NCBI GenBank assembly: GCA_922989275.2
Contig: OV277857.1
Coordinates: forward strand, 8,494,001 to 8,558,000
Reading direction: 5' to 3'
Length of the DNA stretch: 64,000 nucleotides
DNA from: Gari tellinella
Lineage: Eukaryota; Mollusca; Bivalvia; Cardiida; Psammobiidae
Within the stretch, counting starts at the first letter, position 1. Every line of letters begins with the position of its first letter. Below, piece by piece: positions 1 through 10,209 of the stretch. Under the pieces are notes generated by a model. That model was not told the DNA's origin, ran no database searches, and was given only the letters and a program-made list of their open reading frames with translations. Position numbers and translations under genes: made by a program.

Positions 1-842
1 TGTTATAACTTGACTTTGCCAAGTAATTTTGATGTATTTGCTTTGCAAATCACATCAGTGTTATGCTTTGTAAACAGTTTGCAACATTTGATTATAGTTC
101 CAAGTTGGCATAAAAGTATAGTTCTAATATTGGTCTATGCATTTGCATTATAAAATGTTCATATAAGCACATATATTCATTTGGTCATTTTGTTCAGCTA
201 CAGTAATGAGGTAAATACCTGATAAAGAGAAGAAGAAAAAAATTCTTGCTTTATAATGAATTCTTGGTTTTGCTGTCAATCTCAAATTTAAGTTAAACTA
301 TTTACCTATGAATGTGATGAGCACAAAGGCAATTGTTTAAATTCACCAACTATTAGCAGCTTCCAAATGTTCTTTTGAAAAATGCCACCTGTGGCAATCT
401 TACATTCAGGACAAATAATGCTTTTCTTAGATTGACTAGAATGAAGAACTGCATAAGCAACACAATTTGCGCAAACCTGCAACAATCTCTGAGATTTGAT
501 GTTACACTATGCGCAGATTGTAATGGTTAGTACGAACATGATGTAACATCAATATTCTAGACAGAGCATCATGGACCTTACAACCCTTCAGAAATAACTG
601 AAATTACAGAAACTAGTCATTGCGAAACACAAATTAAATAATGCTGCACTAGATGATTTCTTGTTTGAAAAACACACAAAAAAATACCAACAGTGAGTAT
701 AAGAAATTTAAGTGTTGATCAGACACATTTCTTTCCTAATGCTGGAAAAAATAATTTAGAATTTGGAATACGTTTTCTAACTACTGCAGGCCACATGCAG
801 TTTATAAACAAGTTATCATTTTAAGAAGTGCATACTTAAACA
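1..842. other. No gene recognised
   Basis: AT-rich sequence without a convincing open frame, splice-bounded exon, palindrome or recognised repeat. Confidence 0.5.
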
Positions 843-1322
843 TTATTTAGAGTTCTCAGTCTTTGGTTTGAAGAACTTAAATGTTTTGGGTTTCTCTCGC
901 CATTTCCCAGTTCTCGTATGGGTTCGCCAGTATTCATGAACTAGATCTTTGTCTACATCTGCTTCACACAACCACATTCTACTGGTGCCGTCAAGTTCAA
1001 CATAGCACAATCTCCTATTAGCACTGATAAATGTCCAAAAGATCCTGATTGCTTTAGGTGAAGGCATATTTCCCTGCTTGTCAGAGTCTGCCACAGTTTG
1101 TTCAGTATTCACAGGCTCTTGTTGGTTAAGAACTATAACTGTCCTGTAAAAGGTATATACAAGATTTGGACCGTCTGGATGCTCCTCTGTCTTCCTCCAC
1201 AGCTGTCGTTTGTTGACGGTTCCGCAGGACGTATTTCGTTGTGCTGGCATCATAGGATCTTCTACTCCACCAATTATTGTGAACGGGTTTTTATCCAAAT
1301 TTCGCGCTTTTGCGTTATGGAT
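843..1322 (-). CDS. Unplaced ORF, weakly chromodomain-like C-terminus
   Basis: I do not recognise this gene. The frame is open from 1322 down to a TAA at 843-845. The first ATG pair is at 1248-1253, giving about 136 residues; an upstream TAA at 1323-1325 blocks the same frame. The second half carries an aromatic-rich stretch (RRLCYVELDGTSRMWLCEAD) followed by an acidic LVHEYW segment and a lysine-rich tail. That order of strands and helix resembles a chromodomain, but only by eye. Just upstream on this strand, 1393-1418 ends in a pyrimidine tract plus CAG, a plausible splice acceptor, so this could be the last exon of a gene whose earlier exon lies near 2419-2481. It could also be a domesticated or dead transposon ORF. 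No poly(A) signal was identified. Confidence 0.4.
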   Translation of the reverse strand: MHNAKARNLDKNPFTIIGGVEDPMMPAQRNTSCGTVNKRQLWRKTEEHPDGPNLVYTFYRTVIVLNQQEPVNTEQTVADSDKQGNMPSPKAIRIFWTFISANRRLCYVELDGTSRMWLCEADVDKDLVHEYWRTHTRTGKWREKPKTFKFFKPKTENSK

Positions 1323-1392
1323 TTATCTCCGCATCACAGTTCCTAATTTTACAACTTCACGAACCAAACGGACAGTGTCTTTTAACGACGAG

Positions 1393-1455
1393 CTGGAAGT
1401 AAGAAAGGAGAGCACCAATTCAGTCCAATACTTTATTCGCCTTAGCACAGAATCC
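1393..1455 (-). repeat. 63-bp direct repeat, copy 1 (acceptor-like end)
   Basis: Apparently identical to 2419-2481. On the minus strand it ends CTTACTTCCAG and is followed by CTCGTCG, so here its end looks like a 3' splice site. Confidence 0.75.
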
Positions 1456-2418
1456 AATATATCAATATTTCATCATTCATTCAATCAAATAGTCATCCAA
1501 TCATCAATCAATCATTTAATCACAATTATTTCAAATATGTACATGTATATTTATGCATCAAGAATAACTGCCTGAATCTTTTGAATAAGCACTTAAATAA
1601 GTAGCAGTGCCTTAATATGTTAAATAACGCTTTATATTGAACTATCTCCATAGTTTCAATATAAGGCATTAGTAGAGAATTGGGGAATTCTCGCTTGCAG
1701 TGTAAGAGATACCAAGCCAGCTTTGCATTTAATAAAATGTGATTCTTGATACATGTTACATCAGTCAATTAGTTACAGATAAATCTCAATTAGATATAGA
1801 AGTAGTTAAATCTTGAGCACTTTATTTATCTCAAGTTATCAAAGAAAGTTCTTCTTTATACTATCAATTTTGTGAGATAAGAGCTACCTTAAGATTGCAT
1901 ATTCTGCTATCTTAAGTTACTACATATTCTTTCTATCTTAAGTTACCTCTACTGTTTCTTCACATCAGTGAGGGAACAAGTGTCACACACCTGTCCCCTA
2001 ACTTGTAAAGCAATAGTAAGTATTTCAAACATTTCAACATAGTTAAAAAGAAGTAACAATTACAGTTGGCATATAAAATCAATAGTTCAACCATTGCTTG
2101 ACTTAATTCTCAAAAGCTTACATTACATTTAAGATAAACATACACAGTACACTTTTAGACCTATAGTTCTAACTTCCTTTCAGAAATAGACCGCAGCTCT
2201 ATTTCTTAATACCAGTAAAGAACTAGTAGTACAAATTACTGTTTAAAGATGCCTTATTTTAATCACAATCCTACTTCTTAATCTAAAATATAGAAATAGG
2301 GAATATGCCCATTTCCAAACTTTAAACAAGAAGTATGACATTAAGCATAAAAGATACAAAGTTTCAAGCAAACAATGGTTAAAATGCAAACATGTAAATG
2401 GTAAAAAATACAACTTAC
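1456..2418 (-). other. Putative intron between the two 63-bp repeats
   Basis: On the minus strand this begins GTAAGTTG directly after repeat copy 2 and runs into repeat copy 1, which ends in CAG. It is AT-rich, has ATCA-type short repeats near 1470-1525 and no credible ORF. Reading it as an intron is an inference from the two splice-like borders. Confidence 0.4.
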
Positions 2419-2481
2419 CTGGAAGTAAGAAAGGAGAGCACCAATTCAGTCCAATACTTTATTCGCCTTAGCACAGAATCC
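2419..2481 (-). repeat. 63-bp direct repeat, copy 2 (donor-like end)
   Basis: Second copy of the 1393-1455 repeat. On the minus strand it ends CTTCCAG followed at once by GTAAGT, a consensus 5' splice site. The 2482-3188 stretch upstream of it holds no recognised gene or repeat. Confidence 0.75.
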
Positions 2482-3188
2482 TGAGCTAGAGATTGGACTG
2501 GGTTTATATTGTGCTCTCTCCACTTCCAGATTGAAGCCCAGATGTTGTGACACACCAGGTTATTTTCCTGTCAAAGTCTTGATAAGGGACACTTCCTCTC
2601 ATTTTTTTTACAGGATGCAGACCCAGTAAGTGGGTCTGGCATCAGCCTGCATATCCTGTTAAGGTGCTTATCTATGAGCTGTCATAAAGTGGCACTGCTT
2701 AGCTAACATCTGTGTCATACTTCAAGAATTATTATGCTAATTCATAAGAATAAGAGAGTAAAATGTTTAAAATAAGATTTTCTTTAAACTTATGAATTAT
2801 ATCTTGAAAGTTCCAAATATACATTATAAAATCAAATTCCTCTCATCAAGACCAATATTTTGATACCAAATTTACAAGTGTTATGACAATTATTCATATT
2901 TTGAATATTAATATTAATTATGAAATATGCAAAAATATGAATCATAATACTTGCATAGTAGAAGTTTTCTGATCCACACACAAATGCAGACTCTAGCTAG
3001 TTGCCTTTATCTCCCACCTACAGCCGTCATGTCGATATATCATTGTTATCAGAATCATCATCTTTGCTAGGCGAATTTGTCTGGCTGACGGAGTGCTTAC
3101 GAATGCCAACAAACACGTTAATTAGACAATTTATGAAAACAAAACAGTAAATGAAGCATTCTCGTTAGTAAACTGTAGTGATATGGTA

Positions 3189-3415
3189 CAATGGAGAATA
3201 TTTTTAACTTTCCCTATAAATGTGTTTAGGTTAAAACATAATGTCCATTGCAAAACAGTTAATAGCTAGATCAGACGCCGGGTTACCCGGCGTCTGATCA
3301 GGCTGTAAAATGTTTGCCACTAAGATTAAAAAAAACACTAGAAATATCTAAGAAATGAGCTTTCCCTTTTTGCACAGCGTTTGAGTTTAAACAGAGGGAA
3401 TAACTCTTTCTCAAC
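3189..3415 (+). mobile_element. Decayed MITE of family A
   Basis: Begins ACAATGGAGAATATTTTTAAC, keeps the palindromic P core at 3250-3320 (CGCCGGGTTACCCGGCG centre) and ends in a degraded GTTTAAAC...GGAATAAC terminus. It is more diverged than other A copies. Confidence 0.6.
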
Positions 3416-3678
3416 CGAAAGCCTAAATAACACTTAATCCATTTGTAACTAGCGTAATGTTAAAAGGATATAGGCAAACAGTGAAGACTCTGATATTCTC
3501 GTATTATAATTTTGTATCGACTTTAACTATATTAAACAACTAGGCGAACTGTTCGGTGTGTCCATGGTTAAGGTAGTATAATAAGATTAGGCTAATGTCG
3601 GTTAATAACTTAATATCGGTGCTCTATGTAGAGCGAACAGCCATTCACTTCAATTGACTGTCCGTACCGATCATGCTA

Positions 3679-3986
3679 TAGTGGAGAATTTGTTATTCTT
3701 TCCCGTTTAAACGCAAACGTACGCAAACGCAAAGCGCTATAACGTAGGAAAAAACAACTTTTGGACGATTCTGATATTTCATGTTTATCTTGGTGGCAAA
3801 CAGTTTGCAGCCTGATCAGACGCCGGGTTACCCGGCGTCTGATCTGGCTCCAAACTGTTTGCACTACAAATAATAGTTTTAGCGTAAACGCGTTTATTGT
3901 CCAAAAGTTGTTCTTTTCTACGTTTTAGTGTTTTGCGTTTGCGTACGTTTGCGTTTAAACTGGAAAGAATAACAGATTCTCCACTG
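3679..3986 (-). mobile_element. MITE family A, mosaic copy with two right ends
   Basis: TA-flanked. Normal A copies are about 246 bp with one 'AATAAACGCGTTTACGC' end and one 'GTTTAAACGCAAACG' end. This 308-bp copy has the second type at both termini. The sequence switches after CGCGTTTATTG to a second right-end segment, as expected from template switching or recombination. The P-core palindrome is at 3795-3862. Confidence 0.8.
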
Positions 3987-4032
3987 TAACAGGAATATCT
4001 ATATTTTGATGGATATTTAACTGTGTGGTAAT

Positions 4033-5124
4033 ATTCATTTCTTACATAGGCTAAACTTTTCAATTTCACACACAAAATGTAGAAAGCAATACCTGGTAGC
4101 TTTCGTCCGAGTACTTCGGACTTCGTCAGCCAACTGTTCTGACATCTCATTGGGGATTAACACCGCTCGAGGCATTCGTGAGCGATGTTAATGTTGAGTC
4201 CCAGATGTGCGGAAGATTGTACCGGCCCCCGTCCCTGTTTAGGGCTGGTTTGTGAGCTCTTATGTAGATAGATTATTTCACCCCCGTTCAAACCATGAGG
4301 GTTCTCTGTTTAGAATAGTCACTGATTCAAGAGAAACATAATGTCCTGGCGAGTCCTTGTGAATATGGCGTGATACCTCACTTATACTGGAGCTAGGCCA
4401 TCTATGCTCCATGAACCTAGCTTTCAAGTTCCTCTCCGTTTCCCCGCTGTAATCCTGGTCACACTGATCTTGTTCATGTCCTTCACATTTGATATGGTAG
4501 ATTGGGCCACATATGTCCTGTTTCTTAGATTAGTCTTTGGGGTGCACTAGGGTTTGTCTAAGTGTCCTATGGGGCTTAAAACATACATTTATGCTGTGTT
4601 TGCCAAACACCCTTCTCAAGGTTTCAGATTTTCCCTTGATGTATGGTAGGACAATGTTGCCTTTAGAGTCTTTCTTTCTAGAGTTTGTTGTTTTAGTTTT
4701 GTTTCTTGTCTTTGAGAGTTTGGCTGTCACTTTCTTTATCGCCCACTTGGGGTAGTTACACTTTTGAAGGGCATTGTTGACGACGCGTATTTCGGTTCCC
4801 AGATCCTTTTGGTCGGATGTCACTGTTTCTGCCCTCTGATGCAGGGTACGCACAACACCTAGTTTGTGTTCCTCGGGATGCGCCGACTCAAGATTTAAAT
4901 ATTGGTCTGAATGGGTGGATTTACGAAAGACAGTAGTTTTGATTGTGCCATCAGGTTGTCTTATGGTGTTCGTGTCCAAAAATGCCAATGTGTTATTTTC
5001 TTCTGTCTCTATTGTGAATTTGATATCCGGGTCAATACTGTTAATATGATCTGTGAACTCACTCACATATTCCTTCCTTTGCTTGGTGTGTGTGTCATCA
5101 ACGTATCTGTACCACCATCCAGGT
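4033..5124 (-). pseudogene. Penelope-like element: 3' RT, GIY-YIG endonuclease
   Basis: Read on the minus strand, the frame enters at RYVDDT (about 5085-5105), the catalytic palm motif of a reverse transcriptase. It continues through FLDTNTIRQPDGTIKTTVFR and RKSTHSDQYLN, typical of the Penelope RT C-terminus, to a stop at 4530-4532. The same frame resumes past the stop as a GIY-YIG-type endonuclease with C-x9-C cysteines, YSGETERNLKARFMEH and SEVSRHIH motifs (about 4500-4330). A lost G near 4280 shifts the frame, and a further TAA lies just beyond. Everything upstream of the VDD motif is missing. Penelope elements (RT plus GIY-YIG) are single-ORF retroelements, so this copy is 5'-truncated and dead. 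It joins head-on at about 5124 to an inverted partial copy. Confidence 0.88.
4088..4140 (-). ncRNA. Hammerhead-ribozyme-like core in Penelope tail
   Basis: On the minus strand CTGACGA (4123-4129) is followed by a perfect six-base helix (GTCCGA/TCGGAC) with a short loop, then CGAAA. That is the conserved core of a hammerhead ribozyme. Penelope-like elements are known to carry hammerheads in their terminal repeats. I could not assign stems I and III or the cleavage site with confidence. Confidence 0.6.
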
Positions 5125-5390
5125 GAGAACCCTCATGGTTTGAACGGGGGGTGAAATAAACTATCTACATAAGAGCTCACAAACCAGCCCTAAACAGGGA
5201 CGGGGGCCGGTACAATCTTCCGCACATCTGGGACTCAACATTAACATCGCTCACGAATGCCTCGAGCGGTGTATGTCAGAACAGTTGGCTGACGAAGTCC
5301 GAAGTACTCGGACGAAAGCTACCAGGTATTGCTTTCTACATTTTGTGTGTGAAATTGAAAAGTTTAGACTATGTAAGAAAAGAAGGGAAT
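5125..5390 (+). mobile_element. Inverted partial Penelope copy
   Basis: Repeats 4033-4302 in inverted orientation. It starts GAGAACCCTCATGG, encodes the end of the endonuclease (SWFERGVK, then TAA), and continues through the hammerhead-like core to TTTAGACTATGTAAG. Both arms share the odd AAATAA stop, so the lesion predates the inversion or is common in the family. This copy keeps the extra G lost in the other arm and lacks a short segment after GCGGTGT. Confidence 0.85.
5280..5335 (+). ncRNA. Hammerhead-ribozyme-like core, second copy
   Basis: CTGACGA at 5289-5295, the same perfect stem II, and GAAA at 5314-5317. Identical in the core to the copy at 4088-4140. Confidence 0.6.
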
Positions 5391-5516
5391 ATCTATGGAT
5401 TTATAAAATGAAAATTTCGATCAGGCACCTGTTACGTTACAAATGGACTCATCTAAAAATCCATTTGACATAAATGGGTTAAACGATTCTAACTATAGGA
5501 TTGACGATGACAGAAC

Positions 5517-5650
5517 AGAACAGAACAGAACATACTTTATTCAACTTGTACACACTCAGGTACCTCGTTAAATTACATACAATCATACAATACAAAACAT
5601 ACATGGTCAATGTGGAAACAGTATAGGTCTTCTAACAAAATTTACTTGGA
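5517..5650 (-). mobile_element. LINE 3'-end fragment with (TTCTG)n tail
   Basis: On the minus strand the sequence ends TTGAATAAAGTATG followed by four TTCTG units. That is the AATAAA-plus-microsatellite tail usual for CR1-like non-LTR elements. The flanking stretches 5391-5516 and 5651-6728 hold no recognised gene. Confidence 0.5.
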
Positions 5651-6728
5651 AATTATAAAGAAAGCACTGTAGGATGCACTGCACTGTAAGGAGCACTGTG
5701 CATTCTACTTGTACTTTAATTATGTATTTTTCTGATATAAATTTATAACAAAGTTATTGTAAAATTTTACATTCTAGTGTAGGAGAATGAACTATGCAAT
5801 TGTAATTAATGTGGATAAATACAACAATTAATAAATTCAAGGTTGTGACGTAAAGTTTCTGAATCATGAATTTGGCAAATACAGTTACATACAAACACAC
5901 ATTCCTTAACCCTTTCCCATATAAGCACATTTTAGTACATTCGCGTTATTCTTGATGACACAGTCTGATTTTCTTTACCTCGTTTATGTCTAGTTTCTGA
6001 TTTCTACACGGTTCTAAAGTTTGTGATCGTAACGCTAGGCTAGCTCATGTCTGTCTTTATATATTGTTGCTCACCAGTGTAACATTGTATAATCACTAAC
6101 ACACACTGCTATTGCCAATTGTTTACGTTCCAAGAAACTGCAATATACAGCAAAGCAGTAAAGTGATGGATTCTCTTTAACCCTTTTCTTCAACGATACA
6201 CTTTTTACACATGTAATGTGTTCCTCCACTGATGGATATAGTTCCAATTTATTCAATAATGAATATATCAAAAGAAATGCTTTCTAGACTTAATTAGAAC
6301 TTGGGATTACCCATTTAAGGTTTCAGTGATAAATGAGTACGCATACAAGTATTTCAAAGTTGAACTGCGTCACGTGTTTTTTAATATAAAATACGGTTAA
6401 TGCCGATACAAGATAGTCCATGTGATCATTAATCCAATCTAATTGGTTCGGTTAAGTTGTCGTTCAGTGATTAATCCAGATAATTGCAGATGCGGTATGA
6501 TTAATTTAGATAATAACAGATACGATATTAAGTTTGGTTTGTAATTTTCTTCTAATTTTCCAAGATTTAGTTACGTGCTCCCCTAATTCAAAGCTAGTAG
6601 ATATAACGAGGCAACCAATATTATTTCTTTTTTTCAACAACATTTCTTGGCGAGTTAATCAATTTTGTGAGATTTAGTATTTTATATGTAATGCGGTTGA
6701 GCACTTTCCATCTATTTAACGACACGTA

Positions 6729-6974
6729 CAGTGGAGAATCTGTTATTCTTTCCCGTTTAAACGCAAACGTACGCAAACGCAAAGCACTAAAACGTAGAAA
6801 AGAACAACTTTTGGACAATTCTGATAATTCTTGTTTATCTTGGTGGCAAACAGTTTGGAGCCTGATCAGACACCGGGTAACCCGGCGTCTGATCTGGCTC
6901 CAAACTGTTTGCACTGCAAATAATAGTTTTAGCGTAAACGCGTTTATTGGAAAAGAATAACAGATTCTCCACTG
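6729..6974 (-). mobile_element. MITE family A (complete)
   Basis: 246 bp between TA target duplications, with CAGTGGAGAATCTGTTATTC and its inverted complement as termini. The internal P-core palindrome is at 6846-6915. Its recurring short ORFs are translations of the palindrome, not proteins. Confidence 0.9.
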
Positions 6975-6976
6975 TA

Positions 6977-8080
6977 CATAACGAGTGTACAAATTAATAT
7001 CTCCTGACACACATTCCCCTAGCAAGGATTCCGTAGTTAATCCTTTCGGTCGCTTTACTGTATTGTTATTTATTCATTTCTTTTATTTATTTATTTATTT
7101 ATTTCTCTCTAACGTATACAACATGACAATATATCACAGTTTAAACGACAATAAAAGATGTATACTGCCACTCTTACATAGAGTTATAAGAGACTATCTC
7201 TACTAAAGTCGTACTTATCACACTGAAAAAACCTTAACAGTTTCAGATGAATAGTCCTGAGCAATATTTCCCCTACAGAGATATACTGTTCAGGCCTATT
7301 TTTTTTGTAAAAAAAGTTTGATTTTCACGAGGGCTCCACCATCAAAGCACTCAAAAGATAAATTAATACCATATCTGTAATGAGAGACTATCTCTGCCAG
7401 ATGACCATGAGGATCCCATCTAAGAGGAAACGGTAACCAAATACAGAATGTATTTTACAGCTTCTTCAAGGATATATAACACATTTCCTATGATATAATA
7501 TACAAAATAAAAAGGTTATCAATGCCATGCCCCAAAACCACCGGTGGTGGGGGGGGGGGGGGGGCTATATAGATATCACGCTGTCCGTCCGTCGGTCCGT
7601 ATGTCCGAGCGCACGAAAGGTCCTTTGTTGGGTAGGGAGAACAATAGATTCCATTCATTCCGTGATTGCCCTATTGTTATTGTTGGGTATTTTAGTGTAC
7701 TGTTGGGTACTTTTAAACAAAAAATATACCCAACAAATGTCCAACTGTGAGAACGTCCGTCCGTCCGTCCGTCCATCCGTCGGGTTTTCCAGGACTTTTG
7801 CCTTTTCTTGAAAACTGTTTATGATTCCATCTTCAAACTTTGTATACATCATCAATGTTATTTAGGGACACTCATTTACATGTTTCATAACTCTTGCACC
7901 AAATTTAACAGAATTATGCCCCTTTTTAACTTGTTTTTTTTGTCTCTTAATTGAGAATTTTTTCTTTGAACATGCCATTTTCTTGAAAACTATTCTTGAT
8001 GTTGTCTTCAAACGTAGTGCACATTAACATTTAAGTTAAAAAATGAGGCAGTACATGTATGACTGAAAGACATTTCAAAA
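6977..8080. repeat. Intergenic, simple repeats
   Basis: Holds a (TTTA)n run near 7080-7105, a run of about 16 G at 7549-7564, and (GTCC)n tracts at about 7578-7605 and 7757-7778. A minus-strand open stretch of about 50 codons lies at roughly 7289-7440 without recognisable motifs. No gene is supported. Confidence 0.5.
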
Positions 8081-8094
8081 CGAGTGTCAAAAAG

Positions 8095-8145
8095 TTTGGG
8101 TCATGATCAGACGCCGCATCTGATCAGGTTCCAAACTTTTGCATA
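8095..8145. repeat. Truncated P-core palindrome
   Basis: Outer arms AAGTTTGGGTCATGATCAGA and the complement remain, but the central GC-rich part is shortened. Confidence 0.6.
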
Positions 8146-8315
8146 CGCTCTTTTAAGTGTCATTGAGAGTAAAAGGGTTAATGTCCATGCCAACACTTGT
8201 CAGATCGTAGATGTCTGCAGTGCATGATCTATAGGACATGCGTATGATAAGACCGACACACTCTCTTGTGTTAACTGTCATCATTAATCTTCCACTATCA
8301 TGACGTCATCTGATA

Positions 8316-8770
8316 CAGCGCTACTTCCCTACAACGGCCCTCCAAACAACGACTCCCTCTTGACGATGGCCCTCCAAACAACAACTTCCTGTTTTCAACG
8401 GCCATCCAAACAACGATTCCTTCCCTTCAACGACCCTCAAAACAACGACTCCCTTCTTACAACGACCCTCGCCGCAGTAACCGAAACAAAACAATTATGT
8501 CTTACGCTTTTACTGCTGTAATATCGTCTGCTTAAAAGTGTCGTCTGCTATTTTTCCAAAAGTTACTTAATATCGACATTTTGACAGTTAACAATTAATG
8601 ACGAGTGACAAACAACTTGAATCCAGAATAGATGTCGCGTTACGCAGCGTCTGTTCTGTATTCAAGCTGTTTGCAAATGTAAGCCAATTTCCCTCCCTAT
8701 AACAAATCCCTCCGGTCAACGCACATAACCTTTGTGTCCCATTGGGTGTCGTTGAAAATAGGGAGCGCTG
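8316..8770. mobile_element. MITE family C
   Basis: TA-flanked, with termini CAGCGCTACTTCCC and GGGAGCGCTG. It carries the ACAACGACTCCC-type repeats of this family on the left and a diverged P-core palindrome at 8606-8677. The left part has three near-tandem 'CTCCAAACAACGA' units. Confidence 0.75.
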
Positions 8771-8969
8771 TATAAACAATGTTCGTCTGCTTTTATTTTT
8801 TTAATTGAACGTTTTGACCAATCAACTACCGTTAAGAGTGTCAAGCAGGTTCAGTCCTGATCAGGCGCCTTATAACGTAGAGTCTGATCTGGATCCATTT
8901 GTTAATAACTAGTGTACTTGGCTAATTGTAGAGATATTTGTGTTATTATTATTATTATTTTTATTATAC

Positions 8970-9331
8970 CAGATTTATATAGCGCTCTATTCACACAGGG
9001 AGTGTGCGTTCAAAAGCGCTTTACATGAAATAACATATATATGTACCTACAAATCGAGAAAAGACAAAATAACTACAATTAGATCTGAAATAAAACATGA
9101 ATAAACATATAAAAGACAGTCCCCAAAACGGCGATTACATTACCCCCATCAATCAGCAATGAACCGACCGGCTAAGTATTGCCGACTGATATAAATAATG
9201 GTAGAGCGCCCAATGCAGGCCATCGACAAAACACAAATAACTATAATTAGATAAAAAATAAACATGAATAAACATACAAAAGACAGCCCCTAAAACGGCG
9301 ATCACATTACCCCCCTCAATCAGCAATGAAC
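8970..9331. repeat. Dispersed repeat with a tandem duplication
   Basis: A block at 9063-9163 recurs at 9225-9331 (both contain ACGGCGAT, then CAATCAGCAATGAAC). The TATATAGCGC...GCGCTTTACATGAAAT start recurs at 41117-41240, and the AATCAGCAATGAACCGACCG part continues at 12681 beyond the LINE. This unit was the target of the LINE insertion. Confidence 0.7.
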
Positions 9332-9336
9332 TAATC

Positions 9337-9880
9337 ACGGGGGCGGAATACTTGTCTATGTATCCGCAAACTTACACTTTGAAAGAATACCTGAACTAGA
9401 ACAATTTTGCATGGAATCTATATGGATTAGAGTTAAGGTTAGAAATATGTCATACCTGTTAGGAACATTTTATAGCCCTAAAACTTCTGATAATGACTTT
9501 TTGTTAACTTTAATCACAACATTGAGAACGCTTTGGAGATGTCATCTAATATAATTCTGGTAGGAGATTTCAATGATGACTTACTGAATCCTAATAATAG
9601 AAAACTGATAAATATTATCCTAATGAATTCCATGATAAATACAATTAAAACTCCTACAAGACTTAATGCCCTACTTGATCCTATCATTATCTCTACTGAT
9701 ATGCCATATTTAGATTCGGGTACATTAAGCGTCCCACAGGAAATAAGCGATCACTGTGCTACTTTCATCATGTTACCATTTCCATATGACATTAGGACTG
9801 CCTTTACTAGGAAGATTTATTTGTACAAAGTGGCAGGATATCGTCTTTTGACTGGAACTGTCTATATGATGGTTCTGTAA
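9337..9880 (+). pseudogene. LINE endonuclease C-terminal part
   Basis: Open pieces in more than one frame encode GGGILVYVSANLHFERIPEL, SIWIRVKVRNMSYLLGTFY, LVGDFNDDLLN and EISDHCATF. The GDFN and SDH motifs are catalytic signatures of the apurinic-like endonuclease of non-LTR retrotransposons. The N-terminal half is absent and the frame is broken, so the enzyme cannot be made. Confidence 0.8.
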
Positions 9881-9894
9881 ATGATGCTTGCAAT

Positions 9895-10209
9895 TTGTTT
9901 ACACACTCATTCTTTCAGTTTGTAAATACATCCATTCCCTCTAGAAACATTACTGTACGTCATGATGACAAACCCTGGTTTGATTCCGAGCTACGGAAAT
10001 TTTGTAGAGTCAGAGATCGACTCAAACGTATTTATCTGAGAACAGGAAAACAACATGATTTGGATAAATATAAGCACATGCGAAATAAAGTTAACAACAT
10101 GAAAAAACATGCCAAACAGTCTTTCTTTACGTCATTAGAACATAATTTAGAAGATCTAAGAACTAATGATAAAAAAAAGTTTCTGGGGCATCATTCGTCA
10201 TTTTCTTAA
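9895..10209 (+). pseudogene. LINE inter-domain segment, frameshifted
   Basis: Encodes the basic linker between endonuclease and RT (KPWFDSELRKFCRVRDRLKR, then KKHAKQSFF). It lies in a different frame from both neighbours. The shift into the RT frame happens at an eight-A run near 10171-10178. W-[FY]-[DT]-x-E-[LI] linkers of this kind are usual just before the RT of such elements. Confidence 0.75.

Noticed and set aside
7289..7440. Minus-strand exon candidate (about 50 codons)
   Set aside because: Short open stretch without recognisable domain, bounded by stops; no supporting splice sites chosen with confidence.
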